Origin: Pseudomonadota bacterium | Lineage (GTDB): Bacteria; Pseudomonadota; Alphaproteobacteria; Caulobacterales; Caulobacteraceae | Direction of reading: 5' to 3' | Length of the DNA stretch: 64,000 bases | Assembly (NCBI GenBank): GCA_021808285.1 | Contig: JAKBBV010000001.1 | Span: 62,001-126,000 of the forward strand | In this document: positions 10,044-19,506 of the stretch, one piece after another | Numbering within the stretch: the stretch's first letter is position 1 | How the letters are laid out: each line of letters starts with the position of its first letter | Notes under the pieces: model-generated | What the model was told of the DNA's origin: nothing | Database searches by the model: none | The model's input: only the letters and a program-made list of their open reading frames with translations | Program-made: the position numbers and the translations under genes

Positions 10044-12395
10044 ATGCGCTGCGGTGTCCCGTCCAACTCATCCGTTTGCGGCGTCCTCGCCGTCATTCTG
10101 GCTCTCGGCGCCGCCACGGCGGCGTCGGCCGCCGAGTCCAGCGCCGGAGACTCCGGCTCCGCCGCCGTATCAAGCGACTCCGCCGACGCGACGAAGGGGG
10201 CCAGTGCGGTCAGCGGATCGACCGAGGTTGAAGCCATCGTCGTCACAGCCGAGTTGCGGCCGGAGACGCTGTTTGACGTGCCGGCGCCCGTGGACGTCGT
10301 CACGGGAAAATCTTTGAGCGCGTTCGACATCACAAATATGAAGTCGATCGTCGACGAGATCCCAAATGCCGTGCTTCCAACATCGCCAGATAACTACGAC
10401 AATTATATCTATATCCGCGGAATACAGCAAACTGACGTCAATGCGCCAGGTAATTTTGGCTTTTATAGAAACGGCATCTTTGCTGGGGGCTACCGACCGG
10501 ACTGGGGTTCGCTGATCGATGTGGACCATGTGGAGGTCCTCGCGGGTCCTCAGGGCGGACTCTATGGAGAGGAGTCTGTGGGCGGCACGATCAACGTCGT
10601 TTACGCCACGCCAGGCGATACCCTGGGGGGCTATCTCACCGCCGCGGAGGGAAATTTTGGCTATTCCGAGTTCCAAGGCGCCCTGAACGTCCCAGTCTCA
10701 TCCAAATTCGCCATCCGAATGACAGGGTGGTACCAGGATCAAACCCAAGGTGAACTCTATAACAGCGCCCTAAATACATATATTGATAAATTCAGACATG
10801 ATGGATTCAGATTTTCAGCGAAAGCTGATCCAACGGACAACCTGTCTATACTCTGGACGGCCGAGTATGATGACAATGAAGGTCCGTCGATCGACGCCTA
10901 CGCCCCCAAAGGAGTACTGAACCTGCTGACGCAGAGTCCACCTGACACGCGTAACGTTGAGGCGCGCAATACGCCAGATATAAACTGGAACCAGCAGGTC
11001 TATCTGTCCCAAGACGTCAAATACAAATCTTCGATCGGCACATTCGAGTGGCTCACCTCGTGGAGCGACTACCACATGCATGATATCGAGGATCAAGACA
11101 TGACGGGTCTCGATCCAACTCAGGCCCTGGCGACCTCAACGGTGCTTCAACGTCACGAACAGACGCGCAACTTCTATACAGAAGCTCTGTGGTTTTCACC
11201 TGAAGATAAGCCTCTCACCGTCACTGCTGGCCTGTCCTATTTCAACCAGGAATTTCAGTTCGACCGAATTTATTCGACGAGCATCGATCTTAACTACCTG
11301 TCGCCGGTGTCTTCTCTCGCCTGCGGCGCCTTTCTGGGCAATCCCTCCTGCCCGGGTGTTCCTGGCGGCGCCTTTCCAGCTATCGGCTCGCAGTCGGCCC
11401 AGTTTGGCGCGCCGGGCCCCGGCACATCGATCCACACCCAGACGGTCTCGGCCTTCGCTCAGGCCATATATCATTTTACGCCGAAGCTGAGTCTGACGGC
11501 TGCCCTTCGCTATACGGGAGAGTGGGAGGATCTGAACTTCCAGCAATATAGTCTTCCAGGTCTGACCTCAGGGGCGGACTACATTACAGCCCTCTACGCC
11601 AATACCTTTCCGCCGATTTCCCTTGTGACATCAGATTTCTATCACAACCTCAGTCCCAGTGTTGAACTGGACTACAAGCCCGATGGGCATCTGAACCTCT
11701 ACGCCCTCTGGAGTACGGGTTTCCGCCCCGGCGGGTTCAACACCACGACCACGTCGGCCAATTTGATCCCGTTTGGGTCGGAAACGGCGGACAATTTCGA
11801 GGCCGGGATCAAGACAGTCTGGCTCGACGGGCGGCTGGGGTTGAACCTGGATGGGTTCCTCATGGATCAGCAGCACCTTCTCGAATATGAGCCCGATCCG
11901 CTGGCGCCGCCGCAGTTCTATTTCTACTACCTCCAGAACGTGGGCTCGTCGCGGACTTATGGCATTGAATTCACGGGGCGGGCCCAGATCGCGAGTTGGT
12001 GGTCGACCTCCGCGACACTGGGATGGGAGCACGGGGAACTCACCGGCGGTCAGTCCTATGGCTATGCGCTCGCCGGAAGCGCACTGGAGCTGACGCGCAC
12101 CTGGACCTTCAACGTCCAGTCCCTCATCAATTATCCGCTGACGGATAGGTATAGCCTGATCTCCAGCGTCAACTATCACTACGAGTCTGGCGGATACCTC
12201 GACATCACGACGATCCCCTGGCCCTCATATAGCGACCTGGACGCGACGATCGGCCTGGGCTTTGGCCATGCTTCAGCTGTTCTCTACGTCAATAACGCGT
12301 TCAATCAGCGGATTCCCGACTTCGTCTACGGCAATGGCTCGGAGACACTGACTTTCGGGACGACCTACGGCTTGAGGTTCACCGTCAAATACTGA
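10044..12395 (+). CDS. TonB-dependent outer-membrane receptor (island uptake gene)
   Basis: A 783-residue receptor of typical length. A signal peptide (ending ASAAES) precedes a Ser/Ala-rich linker, a TonB-box-like VEAIVVTAE, and a plug domain (DVPAPVDVVTGKSLSAF, IYIRGIQQ, VEVLAGPQGGLYGEESVGGTINVV). A 22-strand type barrel follows, ending in the aromatic-terminated strand LRFTVKY. Start ATG 10044 has AAGAAGGGGG upstream. Such receptors import ligands too large for porins, using TonB energy. Two copies of the island palindrome lie upstream. The gene is visibly richer in A/T-ending codons than its chromosomal neighbours. The ligand is unknown; a peptide is inferred from the neighbouring peptidases. 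Confidence 0.9.
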   Translation: MRCGVPSNSSVCGVLAVILALGAATAASAAESSAGDSGSAAVSSDSADATKGASAVSGSTEVEAIVVTAELRPETLFDVPAPVDVVTGKSLSAFDITNMKSIVDEIPNAVLPTSPDNYDNYIYIRGIQQTDVNAPGNFGFYRNGIFAGGYRPDWGSLIDVDHVEVLAGPQGGLYGEESVGGTINVVYATPGDTLGGYLTAAEGNFGYSEFQGALNVPVSSKFAIRMTGWYQDQTQGELYNSALNTYIDKFRHDGFRFSAKADPTDNLSILWTAEYDDNEGPSIDAYAPKGVLNLLTQSPPDTRNVEARNTPDINWNQQVYLSQDVKYKSSIGTFEWLTSWSDYHMHDIEDQDMTGLDPTQALATSTVLQRHEQTRNFYTEALWFSPEDKPLTVTAGLSYFNQEFQFDRIYSTSIDLNYLSPVSSLACGAFLGNPSCPGVPGGAFPAIGSQSAQFGAPGPGTSIHTQTVSAFAQAIYHFTPKLSLTAALRYTGEWEDLNFQQYSLPGLTSGADYITALYANTFPPISLVTSDFYHNLSPSVELDYKPDGHLNLYALWSTGFRPGGFNTTTTSANLIPFGSETADNFEAGIKTVWLDGRLGLNLDGFLMDQQHLLEYEPDPLAPPQFYFYYLQNVGSSRTYGIEFTGRAQIASWWSTSATLGWEHGELTGGQSYGYALAGSALELTRTWTFNVQSLINYPLTDRYSLISSVNYHYESGGYLDITTIPWPSYSDLDATIGLGFGHASAVLYVNNAFNQRIPDFVYGNGSETLTFGTTYGLRFTVKY

Positions 12396-12407
12396 CCCTC
12401 CCTGCGC

Positions 12408-12446
12408 GGCCCGACGGGAAACGGACCGGCGGGTCGCGGCCTTTTT
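12408..12446 (+). terminator. Possible rho-independent terminator after TonB receptor
   Basis: GGCCCGAC (12408-12415) can pair with GTCGCGGCC (12433-12441) through a stem with one bulge, and five T residues follow directly (12442-12446). It lies 13 bases after the receptor stop and just before the epimerase start. If it works it would lower transcription of the epimerase relative to the receptor. Confidence 0.4.
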
Positions 12447-12460
12447 GAGAGCGCGGCGTC

Positions 12461-13444
12461 GTGGAATTGATCTTTGCTTACCAGCAGTGGCCTTACCGGG
12501 AGACATTCAGAATCTCGCGGGGCGACAGCGTGCACTCGGATCTCTTCGTCGCCTGGGTGAGACAGGATGGCGTCGTGGGTCGCGGCGAGTGTGGTGTGCT
12601 ATCGCAATACGGGCACACGCCGGACACCCTGAGGTTGGCTTTCGAGGCGGCGCGGGATGTGATCGAGCGGGAAGGGACGCGCGAGGCGGTCTCACGACGG
12701 GTGCGCAACAGCTCAGTGCAAAACGCGCTCGACTGCGCGCTTTGGGACTGGGAGTGTAAATCCACAGGGCGGTCGATCTGGGACCTTACCGGAGTTGCTC
12801 GACGCGCCCAAGTCGCTGTCGATCTGACGATCAGCGTGAATCCCCTCGACAAGATGTGCGAGGACGCTCGCCGGGCTGCGGCGGCAGGCTATCGGCTCCT
12901 GAAGCTCAAAGCCGACGCCGAGGACATCGTCGCCCGCGTGGCCGCTATTCGAGAGGCGGTTCCCGCCGTCCAATTCGTCCTCGACGCGAACGAGTCCTGG
13001 AGCCTCGACATCCTTGCGGCCTCCAGCAAGGACCTGGCCGGACTTGGGGTGGTGCTGATCGAGCAGCCTCTTCATCATTCGGACGACTCTGACCTCGAGG
13101 GCTTCTCGGGACCGATCCCGATCTGTGCGGACGAAAGCTGCTGCGACCTGAACGACCTGCCGCGACTTGCCGGAAGGTACCAGGCGATCAATATCAAGCT
13201 CGACAAGGTGGGTGGCCTGAGCCCCGCCCTTGAGCTCGCGAGGGCGGCGCGGAAGCAGGGCTTCAAGGTCATGCTCGGCTGCGGCGGGGCCAGTTCGCTT
13301 GGGGCGGCGCCAGCCTATGTGGTGGCGACGCTCGCAGATTTCGTCGATCTCGACTCTCCAGCCCTCCTGCTGGAAGACCGAGACCATGCGATGAGTTATC
13401 GCGATGGCCAGTTGGAGATATTCGACAGAGCGCTGTGGGGTTAG
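12461..13444 (+). CDS. Mandelate racemase/muconate lactonizing-type enzyme, dipeptide-epimerase-like
   Basis: A 327-residue enolase-superfamily enzyme. The N-terminal capping domain is followed by a barrel with the general-base lysine motif LKLKAD, the three metal ligands in FVLDANESW, VLIEQPL and ICADES, and the second-side lysine in INIKLDKVGG. This catalytic set (Lys on both faces) is that of the L-Ala-D/L-Glu epimerase subgroup, which inverts alpha-carbons in dipeptides. The usual C-terminal GCMxESSLG is altered to GCGGASSLG, so the substrate probably differs. Start is GTG 12461. No island palindrome lies immediately upstream, so it probably reads through from the TonB receptor. Confidence 0.8.
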   Translation: MELIFAYQQWPYRETFRISRGDSVHSDLFVAWVRQDGVVGRGECGVLSQYGHTPDTLRLAFEAARDVIEREGTREAVSRRVRNSSVQNALDCALWDWECKSTGRSIWDLTGVARRAQVAVDLTISVNPLDKMCEDARRAAAAGYRLLKLKADAEDIVARVAAIREAVPAVQFVLDANESWSLDILAASSKDLAGLGVVLIEQPLHHSDDSDLEGFSGPIPICADESCCDLNDLPRLAGRYQAINIKLDKVGGLSPALELARAARKQGFKVMLGCGGASSLGAAPAYVVATLADFVDLDSPALLLEDRDHAMSYRDGQLEIFDRALWG

Positions 13445-13612
13445 GCGCTCATGTCCCGGGGGCTCGCTCCCGGGGATCAGCTCAGCGGCTCCAAGGCGTG
13501 AATGATGCTCGAACCCGCCCCGGACTGATCCGTCTGTGGACCGCGGATCTCATCAACAGCGATCACCCGGCTGTTCTGACCGGCCGTCGTCTCCCAAGGC
13601 GCCGCCGCAAGG

Positions 13613-15019
13613 TCAGCGCTTCCGCTTCATGCGCAGGATTTCGCACGTCCCGAACATACGCAGACTCAACTCTTCGGCGCGGCCGTCGGGGCCGAAGCTG
13701 ACCACGGTCTCCGATGGCCTGCTGCGGTTGAAGAGCCGCCCTTGGTCGTCCCGAAACGTCCGGTTGGGGCCCCCTCGCATCCCGGCGATATGGGTGAAGA
13801 GCTCGCCGTCCTCTTCCCAGACCCTCAGCTCCGGCATCTCCACGCCGGAGACGATGTCATAGGCGCCGACATAAAGATCCATTTCTTCCGCCGAGATCGC
13901 CTTTATCCGCCGCGGAGCAGGCATGAAGTCCGTCCAGCCCTGGGACAGCGCCACTGCCGCAAAGACTTCCCAATAGAGAATGAGGCCGGACTCCGCATTT
14001 GTGAGCACGACAGCGCCATCGCCCGTTTCAAGTCTGGCGAGCGCCTCGCACTGATAACCGTCATTGGAGCCGCCATGGCCAAACATGCGGTGCGGGCCTT
14101 CCCCATAGATTTCCCAGCCCAGGCCGAATTGGCCGCCCTGAGAGGTCATCATCTGTTCGGCCAGCCGGCGGGTGAGAATGGACGGCGCCCGACCCCGCCA
14201 TGCGTTCCTGCAAGCGATCATGAAGCGCGCATAGTCGCTGGCGGTGGTCCAGATGCCGCCGGCGCCCAACTGAGGGACGCAGACCCACCTGCCGGGAATG
14301 GGGGCCCCATTCTCATGCCCCACAGCCGCATCATCGCGCAGCGCCTCCGGCAGCGGGTTTTCAAATGTGGTCCGCTCCATGCCCAGGGGTTCCAGGACGG
14401 CGGATCGGGCCAAATCTGCGAACGGGAGCCCCGAGAGTTCTTCGAGCAGGAATTGCACGATCATCGTTCCGCCGCCTGAATAGCGCACCGACGAGCCTGG
14501 GCGCTTGTCAACGCGTACGGGCCCCGTGAGCGCCGGGGGGCGGCCCTCCAACACATCGAGCGGGGTGGGTAACGCGGAGCCGGGCGGCATACCGCCAAAG
14601 CCATGCACGGTCGTTCCGGCCATGTGCGACAGCAGGTGGCGAAGAGTGACGGGCGTCTCTGCCGTCAACGCGTTGTCAGGCAGTCTCCAGCCCTTCAAGA
14701 ACTGGTTAATGTCGTCGTCGAGGGTGAGCCGGTTCTGGTCCACCATCTGAAGCGCCAAGGCGGCAGTGATAGGTTTGCTGATCGAGGCGCCCGAGAACAA
14801 CGTGTCCCGACCCACCTCTGAGGTCCCCCCAAGTTCGTGGCGCCCGAACCCCTCCGCCCAAGCCAATTCTCCCTTTTCTATCACCGCGACGCTTACCGCC
14901 GGGCAAGCATAGTGATCGAGACGCTCCTCGAGCGACCAGCGCGTATCATCCCCAGCAATGGCGTTGGGATAGGTCAGGGACCGCCGAAACGCCGCTATCT
15001 GTGCGTCATCCGTTTTCAT
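13613..15019 (-). CDS. S12-family serine hydrolase (beta-lactamase fold)
   Basis: A 468-residue serine hydrolase without a signal peptide, so cytoplasmic. The S-x-x-K pair is Ser79/Lys82 in FSGASISKP, the Y-x-x motif is Tyr180 in VRYSGGG, and the third motif is HGG at 315-317. A C-terminal lipocalin-like domain of about 100 residues follows, as in D-aminopeptidase and esterase members. Family relatives hydrolyse D-amino-acid peptides, esters or linearised cyclic peptides (MlrB of the microcystin pathway belongs to this family). It is the last gene of a three-gene minus-strand operon with the amidase and the M1 aminopeptidase. Confidence 0.85.
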   Translation of the reverse strand: MKTDDAQIAAFRRSLTYPNAIAGDDTRWSLEERLDHYACPAVSVAVIEKGELAWAEGFGRHELGGTSEVGRDTLFSGASISKPITAALALQMVDQNRLTLDDDINQFLKGWRLPDNALTAETPVTLRHLLSHMAGTTVHGFGGMPPGSALPTPLDVLEGRPPALTGPVRVDKRPGSSVRYSGGGTMIVQFLLEELSGLPFADLARSAVLEPLGMERTTFENPLPEALRDDAAVGHENGAPIPGRWVCVPQLGAGGIWTTASDYARFMIACRNAWRGRAPSILTRRLAEQMMTSQGGQFGLGWEIYGEGPHRMFGHGGSNDGYQCEALARLETGDGAVVLTNAESGLILYWEVFAAVALSQGWTDFMPAPRRIKAISAEEMDLYVGAYDIVSGVEMPELRVWEEDGELFTHIAGMRGGPNRTFRDDQGRLFNRSRPSETVVSFGPDGRAEELSLRMFGTCEILRMKRKR

Positions 15020-15050
15020 GGGCCGTCTCCTGAGGCGGGTTCGGGCGCGG

Positions 15051-16448
15051 TTAGGCCCAAGGATAGCTCCACGGACTCGTCTGTTCGTGGATGCGAGCCA
15101 GTCTGAGGAGAATGTCGTCCCGGTGACGCCGCGCCGTGATCTGAAGGCCCACCGGCAGGCCGTCTCGGGTCAGGCCGGCGGGGACGGAGATGGAGGGATT
15201 CCAGCACGCGTTCGCCAGCATCCCAAAGGGCTCCACGCCCGTCTCGCTGATATCCCGACCGTCAATCTCCTGTGGTGAGGTGAGATGCGCGTCATAAGGC
15301 CGGCAGGCCGTGGCCGGCGACATCAGGAGATCATGTCCCTTGAAGAACTCCGCCACCTCGTTGCAGAGCTTTTCGATCTGAGACCACGAATGCTTGAGGT
15401 TGATCGCACCTTCGGCCTTCCGCGCCTGGACGCGGCGGATGACCGCCTTCATCTGCTCAGAAAGATAAGGAAGCCCATCGGGTAGGACGCCGTCCGCGGT
15501 GAGGTCTTCCTCCAGGGTGGCGAGGTTAATGGCGCCCCAATGACGATAGATGTTGGTCGGTTGAAACACGGTTCGGGTCTCATGCAGGCGCGCGGCGGCC
15601 ATCAGGCGCTGGGCCGCCGCCCGGGCGATCTCCACCACCTCCGGCTCGACGACGGCGTATCCGCAATCGGGTGTCCAAACCGCCTTTAGGCCGGTCACAT
15701 CGAGGGTCTCGATGATGTCCTCATAGAGAAAGGGCGCCGCGGGCAGAGACTGTCGATCGCGGTCGTCCGGGCCCGCCGCCACGTCCAGATACCGGGCCTG
15801 GTCACGCACGGTGCGTGTCAGAGCGCCGTGGACGGACCAGTTCGCAAAGCCGTTCGATTTTGCGATCCGCCCATGGCTCGGCTTGAGGCCGATAAGACTG
15901 GTGTAGGAGGCTGGCTGGCGGGTCGATCCGCCTCCGTCGGTTGCGGTGGCGAGCGGAACCATACCCGACGCGACCGCCGCCGAGGAGCCGCCGCTGCTAC
16001 CGCCTGGAGTCTTCTGCGGATTCCAGGGATTGCGCGTGACGCCCCACAAAAGGGTCGAGGTGGCGCCGTCCATGCCGAACTCGGAGGCGGCGGTTTTGCC
16101 GATGGGAATGGCGTCCGCCGCGCGCAGTCGCTCGACATGAGGGCTGTCCGCTGTCTTCGGCGCCGTGTCCCGGAGGAACCAACTGCCTTGTGTGGTGCGA
16201 AATCCAGCCAGATCCTCAAGATCCTTCACCGCGAAGGGGACCCCCGCCAACGGGCCGACCGACTCTCCTCGAGCGACGCGTTCATCGATGTTTCGCGCCA
16301 AGGCCTCGGCCGAGGCCCGGTCCTCCATGATCACGGCGTTCAGTTCAGCATTGCGCGCGTCTATCACCGCAAAGGTCTCTCGCAAGACGTCGACCGCGCT
16401 CAGGGCTCCACGCCGTACGCCATCAGAGATTTCGACTAGGGTTCGCAT
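15051..16448 (-). CDS. Amidase signature family hydrolase
   Basis: An enzyme of about 465 residues hydrolysing a carboxamide bond. The Ser-cisSer-Lys machinery is visible: Lys75 in PFAVKDLEDL, the GGSSGGSSAAVASG block at about 149-162, and the nucleophile Ser175 in TDGGGSTRQPA. I prefer ATG 16448 because GAGGA lies six bases before it; ATG 16454 and GTG 16460 are alternatives, and the last overlaps the stop of the upstream aminopeptidase gene. The tight coupling implies co-translation. It probably acts in the cytoplasm on an amide or peptide delivered by the island's uptake system. Confidence 0.9.
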   Translation of the reverse strand: MRTLVEISDGVRRGALSAVDVLRETFAVIDARNAELNAVIMEDRASAEALARNIDERVARGESVGPLAGVPFAVKDLEDLAGFRTTQGSWFLRDTAPKTADSPHVERLRAADAIPIGKTAASEFGMDGATSTLLWGVTRNPWNPQKTPGGSSGGSSAAVASGMVPLATATDGGGSTRQPASYTSLIGLKPSHGRIAKSNGFANWSVHGALTRTVRDQARYLDVAAGPDDRDRQSLPAAPFLYEDIIETLDVTGLKAVWTPDCGYAVVEPEVVEIARAAAQRLMAAARLHETRTVFQPTNIYRHWGAINLATLEEDLTADGVLPDGLPYLSEQMKAVIRRVQARKAEGAINLKHSWSQIEKLCNEVAEFFKGHDLLMSPATACRPYDAHLTSPQEIDGRDISETGVEPFGMLANACWNPSISVPAGLTRDGLPVGLQITARRHRDDILLRLARIHEQTSPWSYPWA

Positions 16449-16456
16449 ACTCATCC

Positions 16457-19105
16457 TCACGCCAGAGCCCGAGAGACGTTCTCACGTAAGCCGTTGGAAA
16501 TGCCGGGCGCTCCCGCCACGCGCTCAAGGGCCTCACGCATCAGCGACTGGCGCCCGGCGTCGTAGCGGCGCCATTGATTGATTTGCGGCATCAGATAATG
16601 CGCGCCGGCCCGGCCCAGGCGGTCCATCTCCAGAAGGCGGTCAGCCAAGAAGGCGTAACCCTTTCCGCTCGGGTCATGGAACGCCACCCGATTTTGCCGA
16701 AAAAATCCGCCATAGAAGAGCGTCGCCTGAGAATAGTTGGAGGGGTCAAAGGCGGGATGGCGTTCTAGAGCTATAATGTCGTCGACGGCGCCGGGGGCCC
16801 GCGACAGGGCCTGAGCATTGAACCATTTATCAACGACGACCGGCTGGGACTTCCACCGTTCATAGAAGGCGGTCACGCCTTTCTGGCGCTGCGGGCGGTC
16901 CAGGTGGGTGAGAACGCTGAGCGCCTCAAAGGAATCGGTCATGTTTGTCGCCGCCAACATCTGGTTGAGGGCCAGCTCGGCGCACTCGTCGGACCCTTCC
17001 GCATTCAGGAGTTCAAGGATGACATTGCGGAGTTTCCGACGACCAATGCCAGGTATGTCTGGCGCGTAGGGGCCTGTCTCCTTGAGCGCGTGATAGTGAG
17101 CGAGGAGCGAGGCCCTGTGTCTCGAAACGATGGCTTCTCGCAGAAAGTCCCTGGCGGCCATGAGCCCGTCGAGATCGATCCGAGCAAGGCCTTCGCTCAG
17201 ATTCGGCTCATCCGGCAGGGTCAGGATAAGGGCGCGAAGCAGGTTTCCGGCGCCTGCGTCGTCTATGATCTCTCCTATGGCTTCGAGAAACGCGGTGGGC
17301 GCGCACATCGGTCGCCCTGTGGAGCGGTCCTCGCTCAGCCGGCGCACTAACCTTATCGCCAGGGTTTGACCCGCGTCCCAACGCGTCACCGGGTCAGTGT
17401 CCTTGACTATCAGCACCGCCAGGTCGTCGTCGGACAAGGAGTTGAGGAGTGTGACGGGAGCCGAGAAGCCCCTCAAAAGGGAAGGGATGGGGGGCTCTTC
17501 CACGTCGCTCAGGGTGAAGGTCTGGGTGGGTGCGGTAAGTTCCAGTACGGCTTCCGTCGTCGAGCCGCCGTTGGGACTGCGGAAGGCGAGGGGTGCGCCC
17601 GATCGCGACAGCAATCCCATACGGACGGGAATATGGAACGGGGCCTCCGTGTCCGGTCCCGCAATCTGGGGACAAGTCTGGGACAGGGTCAGCCTGTAGC
17701 AGCGCCTGTTCTCATCCCATACCCCCCCCGCGGTGAGGCGCGGCCGGCCAGCCTGTGTATACCAGAGGCTAAATTGGGTGAGATCGCGGCCGGACGCCTC
17801 CTCCATGGCGGCAAGGAAGTCCTCAGTGGTCGCCGCATGGCCGTCATGTCTTGAAATGTAGAGATCGAAGCCGCGACGAAAGACTTCCGGACCAAGAATG
17901 GCGCGCAGCATCCGGATGACTTCGGCGCCCTTGTCGTACACGGTGTTAGTGTAGAAATTGTCGATCTCCGCGAAGGCGGAGGGTTTCACGGGATGCGCGG
18001 CGGGGCCGTCATCTTCCGCGAATTGATTGCGGCGAAGCTGTTTCACCGCCTCGATGCGCCACACCTCGGAGTCCAGGCGGTCTTCAATGAACTGCTGGTC
18101 GCGAAACCGCGTCAGCCCTTCCTTGAGGCAGAGTTGGAACCAGTCGCGACAGGTGACGCGATTTCCAGTCCAATTATGGAACTGTTCGTGTCCGACGATG
18201 CGCTCGATGATGATATAGTCATCGTCGGTGGCGATTTCGGGATCAGCCAGGATCCCCGCAGCGCCGAACAGGTTGAGCCCCTTGTTCTCCATCGCCCCCG
18301 ACCAGCCGCTGAGGGCGACGATATTGAAGACGTCGAGGTCGTATTCGAGTCCGTAGGTGTCCTCGTCCCAGACAAGTGAGCGTTTCAGCGCCTCCATGGC
18401 GAAGCGGCACCTCTCCACCGAGTCCCTGTCCGCATAAATCCCAAGGTCTACGCGCCGGCCGCTGGCGGTGGTGTGAGTGTCGGTAAGCCGCGCCCAGTCC
18501 CCCGCCATGACCGCGAAGATGTAGCTTGGCTTCGGGTAGGGATCGTGGAACCGGACCCACGCGCGGCCGTCTGCCTCAACCCCTCTGGCGACCTGATCCC
18601 CATTCGAGAGCAACACCGGAAAGCGCTCCGGGTCCGCCTTCAAGGTCACAGTATAGACGGACAGGACATCCGGCCGGTCCGGATAGAAGGTCAACTTGCG
18701 AAACCCCTCCGGCTCGCATTGGGTGAAGAGCTTTCCGTCAAGGGAGATGAGACCCGAGCGGGAGCGATTCCGTTCCGGACAACAGGCGGTCTCAAGCTCA
18801 ATGATCGCGGTCTCGCTCAGCCCGTGCAGGGTCAGGACTTCAGCCTCGAGGACCGCCACGTTCGCTCCGGGCGGGCGGCCGTCGACAAGGATCCTGAGAA
18901 GCTCCAGATCCTTGCCGTCCAGCACCAGAGGCGCTCCGGGCGCGGTTCCCGGAACCCGGCGGACCTCAAGACGGGCCCGGACCACGGTCCGAACTGGGTC
19001 CAGTTCGAATTCCAGGTCAATACGAGGGATCTCGTAATCGGGCGGCCGATAATCGGCGAGGCGCTTGATCCTGGGATGCTCTTCCGCCAACTGGGCTAAT
19101 CTCAC
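16457..19105 (-). CDS. M1-family aminopeptidase, PepN type
   Basis: An 882-residue zinc aminopeptidase. Recognition motif GAMEN is at 270-274; the zinc site is HEQFH at 306-310 with the third ligand Glu329 in KEGLT. NWTGNRVTCRDWFQL around them is diagnostic of PepN rather than other M1 enzymes. It removes N-terminal residues from peptides in the cytoplasm. The GTG start at 19105 has no clear Shine-Dalgarno. A palindrome at 19129-19147 lies just upstream, so this copy belongs to the island regulon and is probably a dedicated catabolic enzyme in addition to any housekeeping PepN elsewhere. Confidence 0.9.
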   Translation of the reverse strand: MRLAQLAEEHPRIKRLADYRPPDYEIPRIDLEFELDPVRTVVRARLEVRRVPGTAPGAPLVLDGKDLELLRILVDGRPPGANVAVLEAEVLTLHGLSETAIIELETACCPERNRSRSGLISLDGKLFTQCEPEGFRKLTFYPDRPDVLSVYTVTLKADPERFPVLLSNGDQVARGVEADGRAWVRFHDPYPKPSYIFAVMAGDWARLTDTHTTASGRRVDLGIYADRDSVERCRFAMEALKRSLVWDEDTYGLEYDLDVFNIVALSGWSGAMENKGLNLFGAAGILADPEIATDDDYIIIERIVGHEQFHNWTGNRVTCRDWFQLCLKEGLTRFRDQQFIEDRLDSEVWRIEAVKQLRRNQFAEDDGPAAHPVKPSAFAEIDNFYTNTVYDKGAEVIRMLRAILGPEVFRRGFDLYISRHDGHAATTEDFLAAMEEASGRDLTQFSLWYTQAGRPRLTAGGVWDENRRCYRLTLSQTCPQIAGPDTEAPFHIPVRMGLLSRSGAPLAFRSPNGGSTTEAVLELTAPTQTFTLSDVEEPPIPSLLRGFSAPVTLLNSLSDDDLAVLIVKDTDPVTRWDAGQTLAIRLVRRLSEDRSTGRPMCAPTAFLEAIGEIIDDAGAGNLLRALILTLPDEPNLSEGLARIDLDGLMAARDFLREAIVSRHRASLLAHYHALKETGPYAPDIPGIGRRKLRNVILELLNAEGSDECAELALNQMLAATNMTDSFEALSVLTHLDRPQRQKGVTAFYERWKSQPVVVDKWFNAQALSRAPGAVDDIIALERHPAFDPSNYSQATLFYGGFFRQNRVAFHDPSGKGYAFLADRLLEMDRLGRAGAHYLMPQINQWRRYDAGRQSLMREALERVAGAPGISNGLRENVSRALA

Positions 19106-19128
19106 ATCAAGAGGGAGTGCTGCACCAA

Positions 19129-19147
19129 ATATAAACGACGTTTATTT
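19129..19147. promoter_or_regulatory. Island palindrome, copy 3 (upstream of aminopeptidase-amidase-hydrolase operon)
   Basis: ATATAAAC-GAC-GTTTATTT, with perfect inner arms AAAC/GTTT. It lies 24 bases before the GTG of the M1 aminopeptidase gene on the minus strand and after the stop of the EthD-like gene. It should control the three-gene minus-strand operon 19105-13613. Confidence 0.75.
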
Positions 19148-19172
19148 AATTGGCGGCGAGGCAAGGCCTGTG

Positions 19173-19487
19173 TCAAGCGCCCCGCGCGAGAGGATATTCA
19201 TAAGCTTCGGCCTCCAGTCTAACGCGGCGGGAAACATTGGCCCGGGAGTCGGCCGCCACCGCGGCGCCGACTTCGCCGTCATAGGCGGACATCGCCTCCG
19301 CCTCGGAGTCGAACCACTGCTCCACGACTGCATCGAATGGCGAGCCCTCGGGCAGAAGATTGAAGTCATGACGCCTCAGTCCGGGCAGACGTTCGGCCAG
19401 AAGACGATGGCGTGTGAGCCACCACTGTGCGAAGGCCTCGCGATCGAGATCGGCGCGCCGGGTCAGAAAGATCATATATTTCTTCAT
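19173..19487 (-). CDS. EthD-domain (dimeric alpha-beta barrel) small protein
   Basis: A 104-residue protein. MKKYMIFLTRRADLDREAFAQ... and WWLTRHRLLAERLPGLRRHDFN match the EthD/ferredoxin-like fold, in which a W...H..L strand-helix pair is typical; VVEQWFDSEAEAM matches the second repeat. Members act as small cyclases, decarboxylases, monooxygenases or accessory factors. It is transcribed away from the DmpA-type gene, and the shared intergenic space holds palindrome copy 4. Its role in the island is not clear. Confidence 0.7.
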   Translation of the reverse strand: MKKYMIFLTRRADLDREAFAQWWLTRHRLLAERLPGLRRHDFNLLPEGSPFDAVVEQWFDSEAEAMSAYDGEVGAAVAADSRANVSRRVRLEAEAYEYPLARGA

Positions 19488-19506
19488 GGTCGGAGACTCA
19501 GGCCAT

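Noticed and set aside
10044-12395. TonB receptor as a siderophore receptor
   Set aside because: No Fur-box-like sequence or siderophore genes are nearby; the shared palindrome and peptidase genes point to another ligand.
13445-13612. Hairpin around 13452-13476 (CCCGGG repeats) as a bidirectional terminator
   Set aside because: A stem can be drawn between the epimerase and S12 genes, but CCCGGG is self-complementary and common here, and there is no U-tract on either strand.
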